A DNA stretch of 64,000 bases from Lithospermum erythrorhizon (taxonomy: Eukaryota; Streptophyta; Magnoliopsida; Boraginales; Boraginaceae), in assembly GCA_019722365.1 (NCBI GenBank), contig JADFUC010001729.1, positions 1-64,000 of the forward strand. Direction: 5' to 3'. This document shows positions 38,001-49,689 of the stretch, in pieces; position 1 is the first letter of the stretch, and each line of letters starts with the position of its first letter. The notes under the pieces were generated by a model. The model searched no databases. It saw only the letters and a list, made by a program, of their open reading frames with translations, and was not told the origin of the DNA. The position numbers and the translations under genes are program-made.

Positions 38001-40475
38001 CACTCAGTTTAGTTTATAGTTAGTCTTATCTCATTTCAGATCCAATAATTTTATGCATTGTATTTTTCAGTTAATGAATGAGGCCTAGTTTGACTCTATA
38101 GGTAGGCCATTTAGTAGAAAAAGACGGAAGTAATTAACGGCCTCCTTGTAACTCCCTTTTTGCCTTGGTAACAGGAGAAACTACTGATACAAATGTAAAT
38201 GGACTACGCTCCAGACAAATGAAAAATTTGCATTTGGCACTAATGATATCCCAGGTAATGATATATCCAGTTTAATAATAATGATGGGGTACTAGTGGTA
38301 TATGATTAGTTTTCCCAACTGCTCCATCAGAACAGCATTAGTTCATAGCTGAGAAATTTGAGTATTGGGTTTCCCTTATGCCTTCAGTTTGGTCTTGAAA
38401 TTTATGGAAGTTGATGGATCAACTCATTTTGGACTTTAATTTTCATTAGAGCCATAGTTGCATTGTTATGAAGGAGGTGAATAGTAGAGTCATTTTCCCT
38501 TCTACTAAAGAAAATTGCAGCGACGCTTTAATTATGTGGCCTGGTTCTTATTCTTTGATGAGTAGTCCTGTTTTTTCTATATTACAAGGGTACACCGATG
38601 ATGGTCATGGGAGATGAATATGCCCACACTCGTTATGGCAACAACAACAGTTATGGTCATGATAATTCCATAAATAATTTTCAGTGGAGACAGGTATGCA
38701 GCACTGAACTTCCTTTTGGAAAATATCCGGTTATGTAAAGTTTAAAAATTTGAACATTGATGTGACAGCTGGATGCGAAAAGGGGTAATCACTTCAGGTT
38801 CTTCTCAGAGATCATAAAGTTTCGCAAGGCTCGTCATACTTTCAAACAAGAGTATTTCATTGGGAAGGTAATATTATCTTGAGCAGAATAAATATCATTG
38901 TTTGTTGCTTAGTTCCATGATGTCGGAGCTGATTTATGAATTTCATCAAATGCACTCATGGTCTATGTAGAAGAACCCAATAAATTACCTGGCTGGGAGT
39001 TTTTATTTTTTGTTTCATTTGCATTATGATATATATACTTATGCCGAGAGGACTCTATTCTGTTGCATTTTGCATTATGATAATTGAATTTATAAACAAT
39101 TTTAGTCCTTTGTTTGGGATCCCCCCATTTGTGAGGCTCCCTTTTCAGCCCCTTAACAATTTTTATTCTATTTTATTTATCCTCTTATCAATATTCTCTC
39201 CTTTTAACCTTCTTTTCACACAAACCAATACTATTTTGAGCATTTAAGTGGTTTGGAGAAGGGAACGCGCTATGGGTGATCTAATCTGCTAATTTTATTG
39301 TTCAACTGGCATTTGGTTAGATATGCACTTAAATTAATTTAGAGAATTATTTGGTTACTGTCACTTGGATAGCTGAATTTCAATGATTTTCAAGTTCAAT
39401 TATCTGGACTCTCATGGAGTGACAAACATCTTTGTTTGCAGAGTGATGTGACGTGGCATGAGGACAATTGGGGAAACGATGAGAGCAAGTTCCTGGCCTT
39501 CACGTAAGAAATAACTATATGAAGATAATTCTTCCTTGAATTGACACTTCTACATCTTTAGAGGATTTCTCATAATTTCACTAATTCTAGATTTTCCCAA
39601 TCCCAGTTTTGCTGCATAACTTCTACTTTCTTCACATCCTTTTAGAATTTTACATGTACAGGTGCCCTCTTCTCAACCGCCTATATCTTCTGGTTTCATT
39701 TTTCCAGTTCTTGGTCTGGTCTTAAAATTGCTAGTGCCTCTTGTCAAAAGTCTTAGCTGATGATTTTTGTTTTTACCTTAATCAGGTGAAATTCTTGCTA
39801 AACGATCTTATTGTTTCTGTTTATATATTAAGGCTTCATGAAAAGAATGGTGGAGATATCTACATAGCATTCAATGCACACGACTTCCATGTGAAAGTGC
39901 CTATACCCTCACCACCTACCGGAAGAAGTTGGTTCCGAGTGGTTAGTCAATCTTTGCTAATTTAACTACTTTGTGAATGACCTTTCTCTATAATGGGGAT
40001 GTTTCACTCAAGTGTTTTTGCTGCAGATATAGTAACTTCTCCAAATGGATTTAATAATTGCACAATCGATAAACATTTTTCTTTTTCTTCTTCCCTGCAA
40101 CATATCCTAGTGCAAATGGTGAATTGTATTCCATCCTTGCTTATTCTCTCTCCGTCAACTTCCTGTTGTGTTATTTATCAAGGAATTATGCAGTTCATGA
40201 AGTTCTTTTTTGTTACTACACCAATGTTGATGACCACTTGGAGAGGTTACAGTTTTCTCGACACAACTTGAGAGCTTGGGGCATAGAGCGTTTCTACTGT
40301 ATGATCTTTTGATTCTTTCAAGGGTGGGATTCTAATACAAGGAATGATTTTTCGGTTGCAGGTAGACACTAATCTAGAATCTCCTGATGATGTTGTTCTT
40401 GGTGGTGTTCCAGGCATCAAGGACACGTATAACATTGCACCATTCTCATCTATTCTGCTTGAAGCAAAGCAATGA
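29028..40475 (+). CDS. ISA3: Isoamylase-type starch debranching enzyme 3
   Basis: Plastid GH13 enzyme that hydrolyses alpha-1,6 branches of short glucans during starch breakdown. Exons: 29028-29110, 29892-29949 (transit peptide), ~31221-31417 (CBM48, ends [12 protein letters not shown]), 31655-31891, ~32525-32635, one unread (~32.66-33.4 kb), 33406-33540, 33657-33743, 34499-34556, 35056-35119, 35429-35528, 36008-36108, 36792-36843, 37414-37476, 37754-37843, 37925-37997, 38175-38254, 38589-38693, 38769-38867, 39442-39503, 39833-39941, 40362-40475. From exon 7 onward all junctions keep frame with GT-AG. Visible GH13 regions: [16 protein letters not shown] (nucleophile Asp), IAEPWD (acid/base Glu), FVIAHDGF (third Asp), so the catalytic triad is complete. 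C-terminus [14 protein letters not shown] and the overall sequence match ISA3 rather than ISA1 or ISA2. Exons 3 and 5 show indels and exon 6 is unreadable, which I read as sequence error. Confidence 0.93.
29167..29860. mobile_element. Stowaway-like MITE in ISA3 intron 1
   Basis: The left end TACTACTTCCATCACAAAAA continues to ATCGACCAGTTT. The right end reads AAAAACTGGACAATCTTTTT then GAAATGAAGGGGATATA. The two are imperfect inverted repeats of the CTCCCTCC..CCAGTTT type seen in plant Stowaway/mariner elements, flanked by TA. Nearly 700 bp is long for the family, so it may hold a second insertion. Confidence 0.55.
30395..30490. mobile_element. Right end of a Stowaway-like MITE
   Basis: CGGATGGAGGGAGTATTA at about 30471-30488 is the typical MITE right end. 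Its left end in ISA3 intron 2 is not legible. Confidence 0.45.
33049..33297. mobile_element. Stowaway-like MITE in an ISA3 intron
   Basis: The left end TATTCCCTCCATCCCTATAG and the right end AGAAATAGAGGGAATA form imperfect terminal inverted repeats flanked by TA/AT. The length, about 250 bp, is typical. It lies in the intron before the exon starting at 33406. Confidence 0.65.
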
Positions 40476-40920
40476 CCGTATTAAATGCCCTTAAGAGGTT
40501 GATGGTGATGTTCCACTAGTGCTTGGAATCCTAAGAGGTCGATTGGCGTTGTTCAACCCCATGAGATTTGCTACGTGACCGGGTTGACTAGTGAGATCAA
40601 CTTGCATTTCTATACCAACTTCCTAGCATGTGGATACAAAATGTCAAGACAGATGTAGATGAACAACACAGAACAAACCAGGTTGCAGAAGCTAGCAGTG
40701 CAGGATTTTCACTGCCCAGGTACCGAAACGCAGCATATGGAAACTAGCAGAATAGAGGAGGTGGTGTGGTCTGATTATTGCACCTTGCAGAAGAAGGTGC
40801 AGTCATTTGCACCTAGCGGCAGAGCCGTGTTTCTCTGTACCGTACTCCCTTATATTTGTAGTAGAATCCTGTTGTATAATAGTGGTCCTTTGTTTATGAC
40901 AATTTAGTGCAACTACTAAT
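40476..40920 (+). other. Presumed ISA3 3' UTR
   Basis: Follows the ISA3 stop codon at 40473-40475. Several short frames occur (e.g. 40659-40907) but none looks conserved. The polyadenylation site is not determined. Confidence 0.4.
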
Positions 40921-42190
40921 TGGTATTCATTTAAGATGATACCTAAGCCTAATTGTTTTACCACCACCCTCACCGCCTATACTGCCTTGTCTATCGCTTG
41001 CCATCTAATCCCAAGGATCATGGGTGGATCATTGTAAGCTCACCGAATTTATCTAATGGATATTTGACGAGTAGCGGTTGTGGATTTTCGTTACATTTAA
41101 GTACTCTTGATAGCTAAACTAACAAATTTAAGTAAACGACGATTTTTTTCGCATGTGTATGATAGATTTTGTCAAATGATCCAATGCCTCAAATTACAGA
41201 TATCGGTCCACCTCGAGTCATAATTAATAACGGTCATTAAAGTTAATAGTCTCAATTACAAGTCCTTTACTACCTTTTGTAATTTGGAAAAGATTAATTC
41301 ATATTTTAATAAGTAATCAAATGTTTGTTAAAAGCTTGCTCATTTCATACAAGAGCAGTATCAAATACGCTGGCCAAGCGAATTCATTTCATACAAGAGA
41401 GTCGGGAAATACAAATTTAACACTTTCGCGATCCGCTGCGACCATCTATTTTAACACCTGCAGCTGCCCTCTACTTGCCACCACCCCCGCCACTGCAGAC
41501 GGGCCGGCCGGCCATTATTTTTTCCCTTCCTTTTTTAAAATGCTTTTTCAGATAATAATTAAGAAAAAAATCTCTATTTTTATTTTCGAGATTTATAAAT
41601 GTAGACTAAAATAGATTATTTGAAACTAAAAAAAAAAAATTGAATTTTTGGCTAATAATTTTCATTAATCACAGATAAAATATTATGAATTCTTTTAAAT
41701 TTAAAAAAAATATATTTTGTGAAACAAGATAAAACGATACTACAGGTAGAATTAATTTGATATTTTGAATAACACAATACTCATGCATGGGTTTAAAACG
41801 ATATTTCGACATAAATTAATGCAGAAGTCATAATGACATCTTTAGAATTCTTTTGGGTCAGTTAGTCAAATCTGTAAGGCTGGAATGAGTGACAACACAA
41901 GTGAAAAAAGTTTGTCAGAATGTGCGCTGGTTAATTAAAAAAATGTTTGGGACAAACTTAATTGCTTAAAGTTCGTCAATCGCCGGGTTACAAGAGACAC
42001 ATGACACACGGTCGGTCATACAGAGCGCTGGTTGTCCCCACGCTGGGACAAGTGCCATGAATACGGCCATGATATAACGCATGACCACTTGTCGCTGCTG
42101 ACGTACGGCTCGATTTTTCGATTTTTTATCCCATCAATTATTTCTGATCAATTATCTGACATCGTAATTATTTTTTTTAATTTTTTTTTA
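40921..42190. other. Intergenic DNA
   Basis: AT-rich DNA with one GC-rich patch (about 41440-41515, CCACCACCCCCGCC-like). No gene seen. The left end of the Harbinger element should lie in its last part but no terminal repeat was found. Confidence 0.3.
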
Positions 42191-42215
42191 CCAAAATTCA
42201 TCATTTTTTTTTCTC

Positions 42216-42223
42216 TATAAATA
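42216..42223 (+). promoter_or_regulatory. TATA box of the Harbinger accessory gene
   Basis: TATAAATA followed by GAGACC, about 110 bp before the first long open stretch. It has the usual plant TATA form after a T-rich region. Confidence 0.5.
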
Positions 42224-42559
42224 GAGACCACTCTCATTCAATTTGGACATAAAAATCCATCCTTTTTTCAATATAATTATTATATTATCTCTTTACCAAC
42301 TCTGTTTAGCCAACGGATCCTATTACTAATGATTTCACAATCAAAAAGTCGCCTAATTACCCTTTTAGCCTATCAAAATCCCAAAGAATTATCAGTCAAT
42401 TGGAGCAATCAATCTTCCAATCAACCACACGCCCTCAAAAATATCCAAATTTCTGATTTCCACCTCACCGCCTCACTAATACGCCTTCAAAATTTAATTA
42501 TCATTTCTATTACGCATCTATATGCAATATTACTCTCAACCACCTTCTTATAATTTTAC

Positions 42560-43340
42560 ATGCCAAATTTTATAACGAAAACGTTCCAAATATCGGAAAT
42601 AGAATGCACTTCCTTCAGAGCTTCCAAACAGTGGTTCGAGCAACGCCGAAAGAAAAGCCCCCAAACGAACACCGAACAAAATTTGGTGCTACTTAAATAC
42701 GGATCAAATAATAATGTATGGAAATATTACGCAAGAACTTAAAAGTGGAAAGATTGGGTAAAATTGTCGGACATCGAATTTAACATTGTTCCTTCGAGAC
42801 CTCGCGCACGGTACCGCCCGCTGTAAAATCATTTTCCAACTACATCAACAAAATATCGGTAACGGACGACGCTAGCGATAACGCTAAACAGACAACAAAG
42901 CCGGTGGTTTGAGAATGATATATTGCAAAGCGCAATACTTAACTATATAAAAAAGCTGGTGTTAACGCTAACTTTTAATTTGATGTCGAAAGTGTCAGAT
43001 GAGATCAACCACCAAGGAAGTCAGTTGAGTAAATATCGGATCCGAGTAGCAGCCGATCCAAAGCAGACGCGACACCGATGCCAAGACTCTCAAACACTAT
43101 TTGCCGCCCAATGGGGCTTACGCAACCAAGAAAAAAAAGGTAAAAAAGAACGGCAGCGGTCGAAACCGAAAGCAGCTGGAGCTAATTTAAACAATATATA
43201 GGCAAAGAAGTTCGAAGAATGGGACATATTAGCCACACAACAACAAAGAGATCATCAAAGCAGCAATATGGAAATGCTTATGAAGTTTCAAGCCAGGCGA
43301 AAGATCTGATGAAGCCAGAAACAACAACTTTTGAGACATG
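42560..43340 (+). pseudogene. Harbinger accessory (Myb/NAM-like) protein, broken
   Basis: Open pieces at 42560-42742 and 42923-43201, with stretches in shifted frames between and after, give a basic, K/R/Q-rich protein with WKDWVKL-like, RPRARYRP-like and AKKFEEWDILATQQQRDHQS segments. This matches the layout of the Myb/SANT-type ORF1 of plant PIF elements, which ends in a KFEEWD.L...-type coiled tail. In intact elements this protein acts with the transposase in the nucleus. Identification rests on layout and on the following transposase more than on a clear domain. Confidence 0.5.
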
Positions 43341-43519
43341 GTGTCTTCGAATTGTTTGGAAATGATTTAGTCCTCCTAATAACGCTTGCCTTCTACCATG
43401 ACGTTGCCGCAAAGATCGTTGCTTGTTTAATCATGTATGTTTTTATGCTGTGTGTTTTTCAATGTCGTTGTGTTTTTCCTCGCTACGATGTACCCTCGCT
43501 TGGCGCTTGAATAAAAATC

Positions 43520-44100
43520 ACATCTTATCCGTTAAAATGAAATGAATTTAATTCGGATATTCAAGTCCCATCTTCAACCGCATTATCTAAATCAAATCTT
43601 ATCCGTTAAGATTAAATGAATTTAATTCGATATTCAAACTGCTGATCTCAACTCCACTTATTTATAACCGCATCTTATCCGGCTAAGTATTAACCTAATT
43701 TAATTCGGATATTGATCTCATGAGATTCAAATCAATGTATCTTATCCGCTAAGTATTAATCGAATTTAATTCGGTATTCAATCATGTTGATCTCAAACTC
43801 GCACGATCAACGATTCTATCCGCTATATTAATTTAATTGGTATTCAACCGCTGATCTGAATCGCATTTTATCAAATCGGGATCTTTATCCGTCAAAATCT
43901 GGTATATTATTTTGTTAAATTGACCTTAATTTTATTTGGCGCTCTTCAAACTGGGTTGATCTCAATGTAAAGACGTTCAAATCGGGACAGGTCTCGTTGA
44001 ATTAACTCAATTAAATGAACAATTGGTATTCAAATCCGCTGATCTCAACCACCAGCACGCCGAATCGATCTTATCCGGCTAATTTGATTCTCGCCTTCAA
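43520..44100 (+). repeat. ~70-bp tandem array inside the Harbinger element
   Basis: Six to seven imperfect units built from ATCTTATCCGNTAAG, then AATTTAATTCGGTATTCAA, then CCGCTGATCTCAA. They begin near 43527, 43590, 43672, 43740, 43808, 43866 and 44020. The array sits between the accessory and transposase genes. Confidence 0.8.
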
Positions 44101-44220
44101 ATCACGATTTTCAACCATAACTTTAAAAAACGATCCGTATACTTACCTAACTCATCCAAAACTTCTACTAATATTTCTAGTCATATTCTTATTTAAAAAA
44201 AAAAGGTCAAACGAAATTCA

Positions 44221-45555
44221 ATGGATCCATTTGATTTTGTTTTTGATATCGAAGCTTACAAAAAGCAATGTGAACTTGAGGAGAGGTACATCCTCAATCA
44301 ATTTTAGTGAGCTACGCCCAAAATTGGTAAGATAAATGCATCTCAAGAGTTTTAAAAATATTTGAAAAGAGATCATGCAAAGAAACCAAAGATCGATCGA
44401 TTTAATTACTTCCAATGAATCAACATGGCTTCCACGCAGGGCCATGTTTCGGCCGACGGCTTCTCGATGTTTAAAACATGCTTTTTCTTCGAATCGGCTG
44501 GGGACCTCAAATATCGACAAGTACTTCACCCCAAAAGAGTCGACGCCGTGGAAAAGAAGGCACATTCACTGGCTAAATGTACCACGCCCATGCCGAATGT
44601 TAGCATATGGCTCCTCGGCTTACGCGGTGATGAATATATCAAAATAGAGTACTACAACAACATTTGAGTGCTTTACGTAGATTCTCCGTGAAAGGAATCA
44701 TACAATCAGAGCAGCAAAGCTGTACTGGTGAGCCCTTGAAACGAAGATGACCTTACAAAAGTTAATACCGCACGTTAAATGGTATTTGCAGGTTCCCCCC
44801 GAATGATCGGGAGCATTGACAAGATGCATTGAACGGAAAAATTGTCCTACTGGGGGAAGGTCAATTTACTGTAGTGATGGTGCTGGAAATCCACCACTGT
44901 TATTCTTTCAAGCAAAGAGCCTCCTATGATTGGATTTGGCATGCATTTTTGGATGTCCCAAGACATTGAATGATATAAACGTTTCTAGACAAGTCATCAA
45001 GTGTTTGATGACGCGGAAGGCGCGAAAATGTACACCTCAAGAGCGAACTTCTCTCGGTGAATCAACTAATCTGGGCCATGATACGGCGCAGACTATCTTC
45101 GCCGATGGTATTCACCCCTTCTTATCCAACTGGCCAAATCAATTAGGATTTCCTCAGAAAGGAACTTCTATAAGTTGTTTGCAAATATCGCAGGGACGCC
45201 GTAAGCGATTACCGAACGCGGCATTTGGAGCCGCCTAAAGTTCTATTTAAAATCATTCGTGAGCCGCCTGTATCGCGGGAACATGCATTTTGCTAAAGAT
45301 CATGGATCATGTATCATATTACATAATATGATTGTTGTGAGATTTAATCCAGATAATTTGATACCAACATCGAACGATTATGACTAATCGCTGGAAAGTG
45401 CTGGTCCTGCACCACAACCATTCTCGATCGAGGAGGACTGGGATTTGCAAATCATGCGCGCGCAAGATCCGACTGCTGGATGCAAACGTAGACATCACGA
45501 ATTGGCGCAGATTCAGTCAAGCACATACGGGCAAAGTTTGGAAATGTTTCTGTGA
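44221..45555 (+). pseudogene. PIF/Harbinger DDE transposase, broken
   Basis: Starts MDPFDFVFDIEAYKKQCELE, then a broken region with DEYIKIEYY (family DEYIKIGES). The catalytic region is visible across frames: MIGSIDKMH (first Asp), LNDINVSRQV (second Asp), LADGIHPF-like (family LTDGIYP), FPQKG.., and GAACGC..GCATTTGG (ERAFG, third acidic residue, one base inserted). It ends CIILHNMIVV, the family signature near the C-terminus. This is the DDE_Tnp_4 transposase that cuts and pastes these elements. At least five frame changes or stops mean it is inactive as written. Confidence 0.8.
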
Positions 45556-45560
45556 TTAAA

Positions 45561-46545
45561 TATTTTTAAGAGTCTTATTACGTTGCCTTAATAGTGCCAT
45601 TAGAAAGTGGATCGACATATCGTACGTGTGGTTATTTTGTATTTCATTAGTTGTACCGGCCATGGGATTGGCTTATCGTACTACATTCGAATTATTTCTC
45701 AGAATCTTTGCTTTTAATAAGCTATTATTTTCAATTCTTGTGTTTCTTATTTTATAAAAAAATTAATTAAAATATGAGATTAAAAAAATTAGTTTAAATA
45801 ACATATTTATATAATTTTTGTTTTTAAAAAAATCAAAATAATTTATTTATTTGTTAATTATTCTTATTTAATTATAAATGATAATTTTTATAATTATTTA
45901 ATCATAAAAATAGTAAAATCTAAGTAAATAAGAATATTAGATAAAAGTGGGCGGGCAGGTGTCAATTTTATTAAACAACCACCATTGTAGTTACAGAAAA
46001 TTGAAATGAAATATTGAATTATTACGCTAAAGAGATAAGATGACATGAAATATTTGGAATTTGAAAAAGAAAAGGGTTAATACTCTTAATACTGTAGATA
46101 AATTTTACAACAAATTATCTAGAGTCCACATTAAAGTAGAAGTCTTCAAACACATCACAAAATCAACCTTTGACCTGTCAATTATCCGTTGAAGTCTTAT
46201 TGAAACCCGAGCATAGTAAAATAGAAAAAGAAAAGTACAGTACAATTTCATTAATTTCTCCGAGAACGTGCCAATCAGAACGGTAACAATTAATTTCGCC
46301 GAATATTATCCATCAAACGGTCCGCAGAATCTCACATATTCCAAAAATAATCCAGACTTTCATTTTCCCAACATCTCACACGCCAGACGCCTGTGATCTA
46401 TTCAATTGTCTTCAAAATAATATTCCTTCCTCTTTTAATGCTGTATAAACAATCAATTACGTAAATAATTAAATTCAATCAAAACAGTCTAAAAAAAATC
46501 AAAATTGCCAAAAAAAAAAAAAAAAACTTCCTATCTTCTCTCTCT
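45561..46545. other. AT-rich spacer
   Basis: Very AT-rich between 45720 and 46000. No gene or repeat is recognised. The right end of the Harbinger element should be near its start. Confidence 0.3.
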
Positions 46546-46552
46546 AGAGTCC

Positions 46553-46560
46553 TATATATA
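46553..46560 (+). promoter_or_regulatory. Possible TATA box
   Basis: TATATATA after a CT-rich stretch, followed about 135 bp later by an ATG. It is a typical promoter layout for a plant gene. Confidence 0.35.
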
Positions 46561-46693
46561 CATCTCGTTCCCCATTGAGCTCAACAACATAATTATTCTC
46601 TTTTTTCCATCATAACATAAACAATCATACTTTTTTTCAATTCGAATTCAATTCCAATTCCGTGAAAACAAACGCATCCAAGCATTATCCAAT

Positions 46694-46985
46694 GGCATCT
46701 TTCAGAATTTCATAAGGCATGTTGCCATAATCGGGTTCAGCATTGTCTCAAGCTCCTTTAGCTTCCCTTCAAAGATCACCCAAAGAAGTTCTCCAATGAA
46801 GCCAATCATCACCAACAAAGGGTCTGGCCAGATGGCCCACCCAACGCACCGCTAGTTCCTCCATACGTGTATTTTGCCCTCCTTCTGATTCGGCCACTGC
46901 TCTCCTACGACGCCCAACGTCAGCCTCCTTCAACGGTGTCGGCCAGATCTCGCCGGCCAAGGCACTGTGGTTTCGCTTTTTAGTT
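46694..46985 (+). other. Possible first exon of an unrecognised gene
   Basis: Follows a TATA-like box and a C/A-rich leader. ATG at 46694 opens MASFR, and a shifted frame continues FIRHVAIIGFSIVSSSFSFP, hydrophobic like a targeting or signal sequence. The GC content is clearly higher than its surroundings. Frames then break, and the DNA turns AT-rich after about 46985. It may be a gene fragment or a first exon with errors. The minus-strand frame at 46769-46960 is probably a shadow. Confidence 0.25.
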
Positions 46986-46989
46986 CATT

Positions 46990-49685
46990 GTTATGTTGGG
47001 TGTTTATTTTTTGTTCTAGTATTTTTATGGGGTGATGTTCTTTTAGGGTTTAGTTTATTTTTTTGTTTAGTGATAATGATTTATTTAAGCTATATTTAGT
47101 GTTGGTGTTTATTACTCCGTATGAGGTGATTTTTTAATACATTATATGTGTTCTTGGTATATATTTTTTATATTCGTTGTTTATTTTGTTCACTGGATGA
47201 TTAATTAATTATCCGACCCAACATATCGGTCGATCGAAACGATCGATACACAGTGTGATGATGGAACTAGAATAGCATACTAAGCATAGGCGTCGTCCTT
47301 TGCTTTATTTTTTAATAAATATAATATTCTACTATTTGTTTTCAAACACTTTCATCATTGCTACGGGTGTCCGGTCTTCTTGTTCTCGAGAACTTAGGAG
47401 GAGCCATGTGAGCTTTTTTGATTGGAGGTCAAGTTTTTCTACTACTTAACCACTAAACAAGTTAGATCGGACATACACTTCGTAAACGGCCCTACTACTA
47501 ATATGTGGAGAAAATAGGCAATTTCTTGATACATTATAAAAAAATTTAAAAATTTGAAATTTGTGTTAAATAATAGATTTCAAAATTACTAAATGTTGGT
47601 CTTAAAAATATGATTAAATTATTAAATTCTTACTACTTTATATGAATATTAAATGAATCTCTTAAAAATATTAAGTTTTTTCTTGGATGCTTACAATTAG
47701 ATGCTTATTTGATCCAATGAACAAGAATGAATAATGGTATTTTCGAGATTGATTTTTTAGTATTTTTAAGAAAAAATCTTGCTTTCATAATGTAGCATAC
47801 ATAATTAATTACATGATTTTTAGCCGCTTTTTTGCAATTTTTTGATTTTGTTTCCTTTTTTAATGCCTTTTTCGCTTCATTTTAGTTTATATTATGGTTT
47901 TTTAGATGATTTAGCGATTTGAATTTGTAAAACTAATTTCATATTATTTTTCTCTAATTATTCATCATCATGAATTATTTTTCTCAATTTATAAAACTAG
48001 TTGTAGTGCTTAACTCTAATCATCAAATCTCCAATTACAATAACCTTTTCTATTCAGGTAAGTTTTATTCTATCTTGTTAGTGTGTTTGTATTTTGATTT
48101 ACTATTACATGTATGTGATACTGGCAGTTTAATTTTCAATGACTATTATTTTTTATACTAAGTAATACCACAGCTTCCTTTCTTTTAGTATTTGTGGATT
48201 TTTTTTTACAATCATTTTTCGTATAAGCCTCTCCGCAGCGCATTAATTGTTCCATAGCGCCCCATAATTATAGCGTCACCCAATATACTTTTAGTTGTTG
48301 TCTAATTTACTCAGTCAGTTTACTTTTGATTTTATTTCTTTATTTTTCTTCCTTTTAGGTTATAGTTTTATGTTTAGATGATTCATAATTCAATTTTTAA
48401 AATATTCAATATAATTTTACTCTAATTATTCATCATCATGAATCCCGAAAACTCGAATTCAAATATACATGGAGAAACTTCTTCTTCAAATTCGAAAAAA
48501 TATTAATGGTTTTATTGTTTATATACATGGAAATGCAATACCAGCGTACTAATTTGTGGTATTTTAGTTGACAGAATGGATACCACGATATGAGGAACAT
48601 GTGTATTACATAATCTAATAAGTAATATATGGGCATGCAATATAACAAATACGAAGAATTAATTTAAATGAAATACTGAAACCAATATATGATTCCATTT
48701 AATGATATTTAACATTAATAGCATGAAACACTATGAAACAAGATCTTATAAGAAGAAGATAGCATTCTAAAGAGTATGTGTAAAAAAAATTAATTACAAG
48801 TTAGAAGTCATAAGTAATAAAAACATATATATACCCAGTACGTACTAGTATGTAGTATTTCATCTCTTGAGGATGAATCTACTCCGTTTTAAATGTTTTA
48901 TGTGTATTCACGAGAATCTAAGTGATAATCTAGACTAAGCGATGGTCAGAATGTTGTCTATCATTCATCCTCACTTATTTTTTAAGTTTCGTACTTGATG
49001 TCTTAAATTAACTCTCTTGATCATGATTAGTTGACTAGTGTATCCTCACAATGTTAACCGTCTCTTGATGTACGTTACATCAATCTAAAATCCCACAATT
49101 AGTATTTCAATAAATATGTGCAATTATTAATATTTTAATAAATAAAATATATTATGGTTAAATTTGTCTAATAATATTTTTGAGACTAATATTTAGCAAT
49201 TTTGAGACCGGCGTTTAGTAGCTACAAAAATTTAATGTGACCCCCCTAAAATTTGATCATTTCAAATTGTTCCCTTCCATTAATATCTATCCTTGAATAG
49301 GCGGATCGAATAATTGAATTGTAGTCAATTATTTGAATTGATATCGAGTGAAATTGGGGTTGTAGAAAAGATGATGATTTTTATTTTTATTTTTTCTTAA
49401 GTAATATGTTTAAGTTTAACAAAAATAACTCGTATGTTTATCTATTACAAAGTATATCCAAAAAATTTGAAGAAAACTTTTAAAAGGTGAAAAATGCGTC
49501 TTGATAAAAATACCCCGATAGGGTTTACTTAATTAAATTAATGGATTTAGCTTTTTAACAAAATTTTTGGATGAAAGTAGTAGACTAACTTAAAATTTTT
49601 AAACATTAAATAATCTTGGTCGGAAAGATCGATATTTTTTTATTTTTCAAAATTAACAATATGTAGAAACAAAAAATCTTAATTA
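46990..49685. other. AT-rich DNA with one dispersed duplication
   Basis: No gene recognised. The segment ending CTCTAATTATTCATCATCAT at about 47952-47971 recurs at about 48419-48438 with similar preceding 100 bp. In the second copy it leads into ATGAATCCCGAAAACTCG, which might be an old gene start, but the frame closes soon. Confidence 0.4.
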
Positions 49686-49689
49686 TTGT

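Larger units (their letters stand above)
42200..45560 (+). mobile_element. Decayed PIF/Harbinger DNA transposon
   Basis: Contains both genes of plant PIF/Harbinger elements on the plus strand: a Myb/NAM-type accessory protein (42.57-43.34 kb) and a DDE transposase (44.22-45.56 kb), separated by a ~70-bp tandem array. A TATA box precedes the first. Both genes are broken by stops and frameshifts. Terminal inverted repeats and a TTA/TAA target duplication were not found, so the outer limits are approximate. Confidence 0.75.

Noticed and set aside
39026..39247. 73-codon hydrophobic plus-strand frame as a membrane protein
   Set aside because: It lies in an ISA3 intron between exons ending at 38867 and starting at 39442, and is T-rich low-complexity sequence.
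29028..40475. ISA3 as a pseudogene
   Set aside because: Sixteen consecutive exons keep frame and splice sites, and the catalytic triad is intact. Damage is confined to three exons and looks like sequence error.
43520..44100. CRISPR array
   Set aside because: Units are contiguous and imperfect without unique spacers, in a eukaryotic transposon. It is a simple tandem repeat.
44218..44565. 115-codon minus-strand frame
   Set aside because: It is antisense to the Harbinger transposase N-terminal part.
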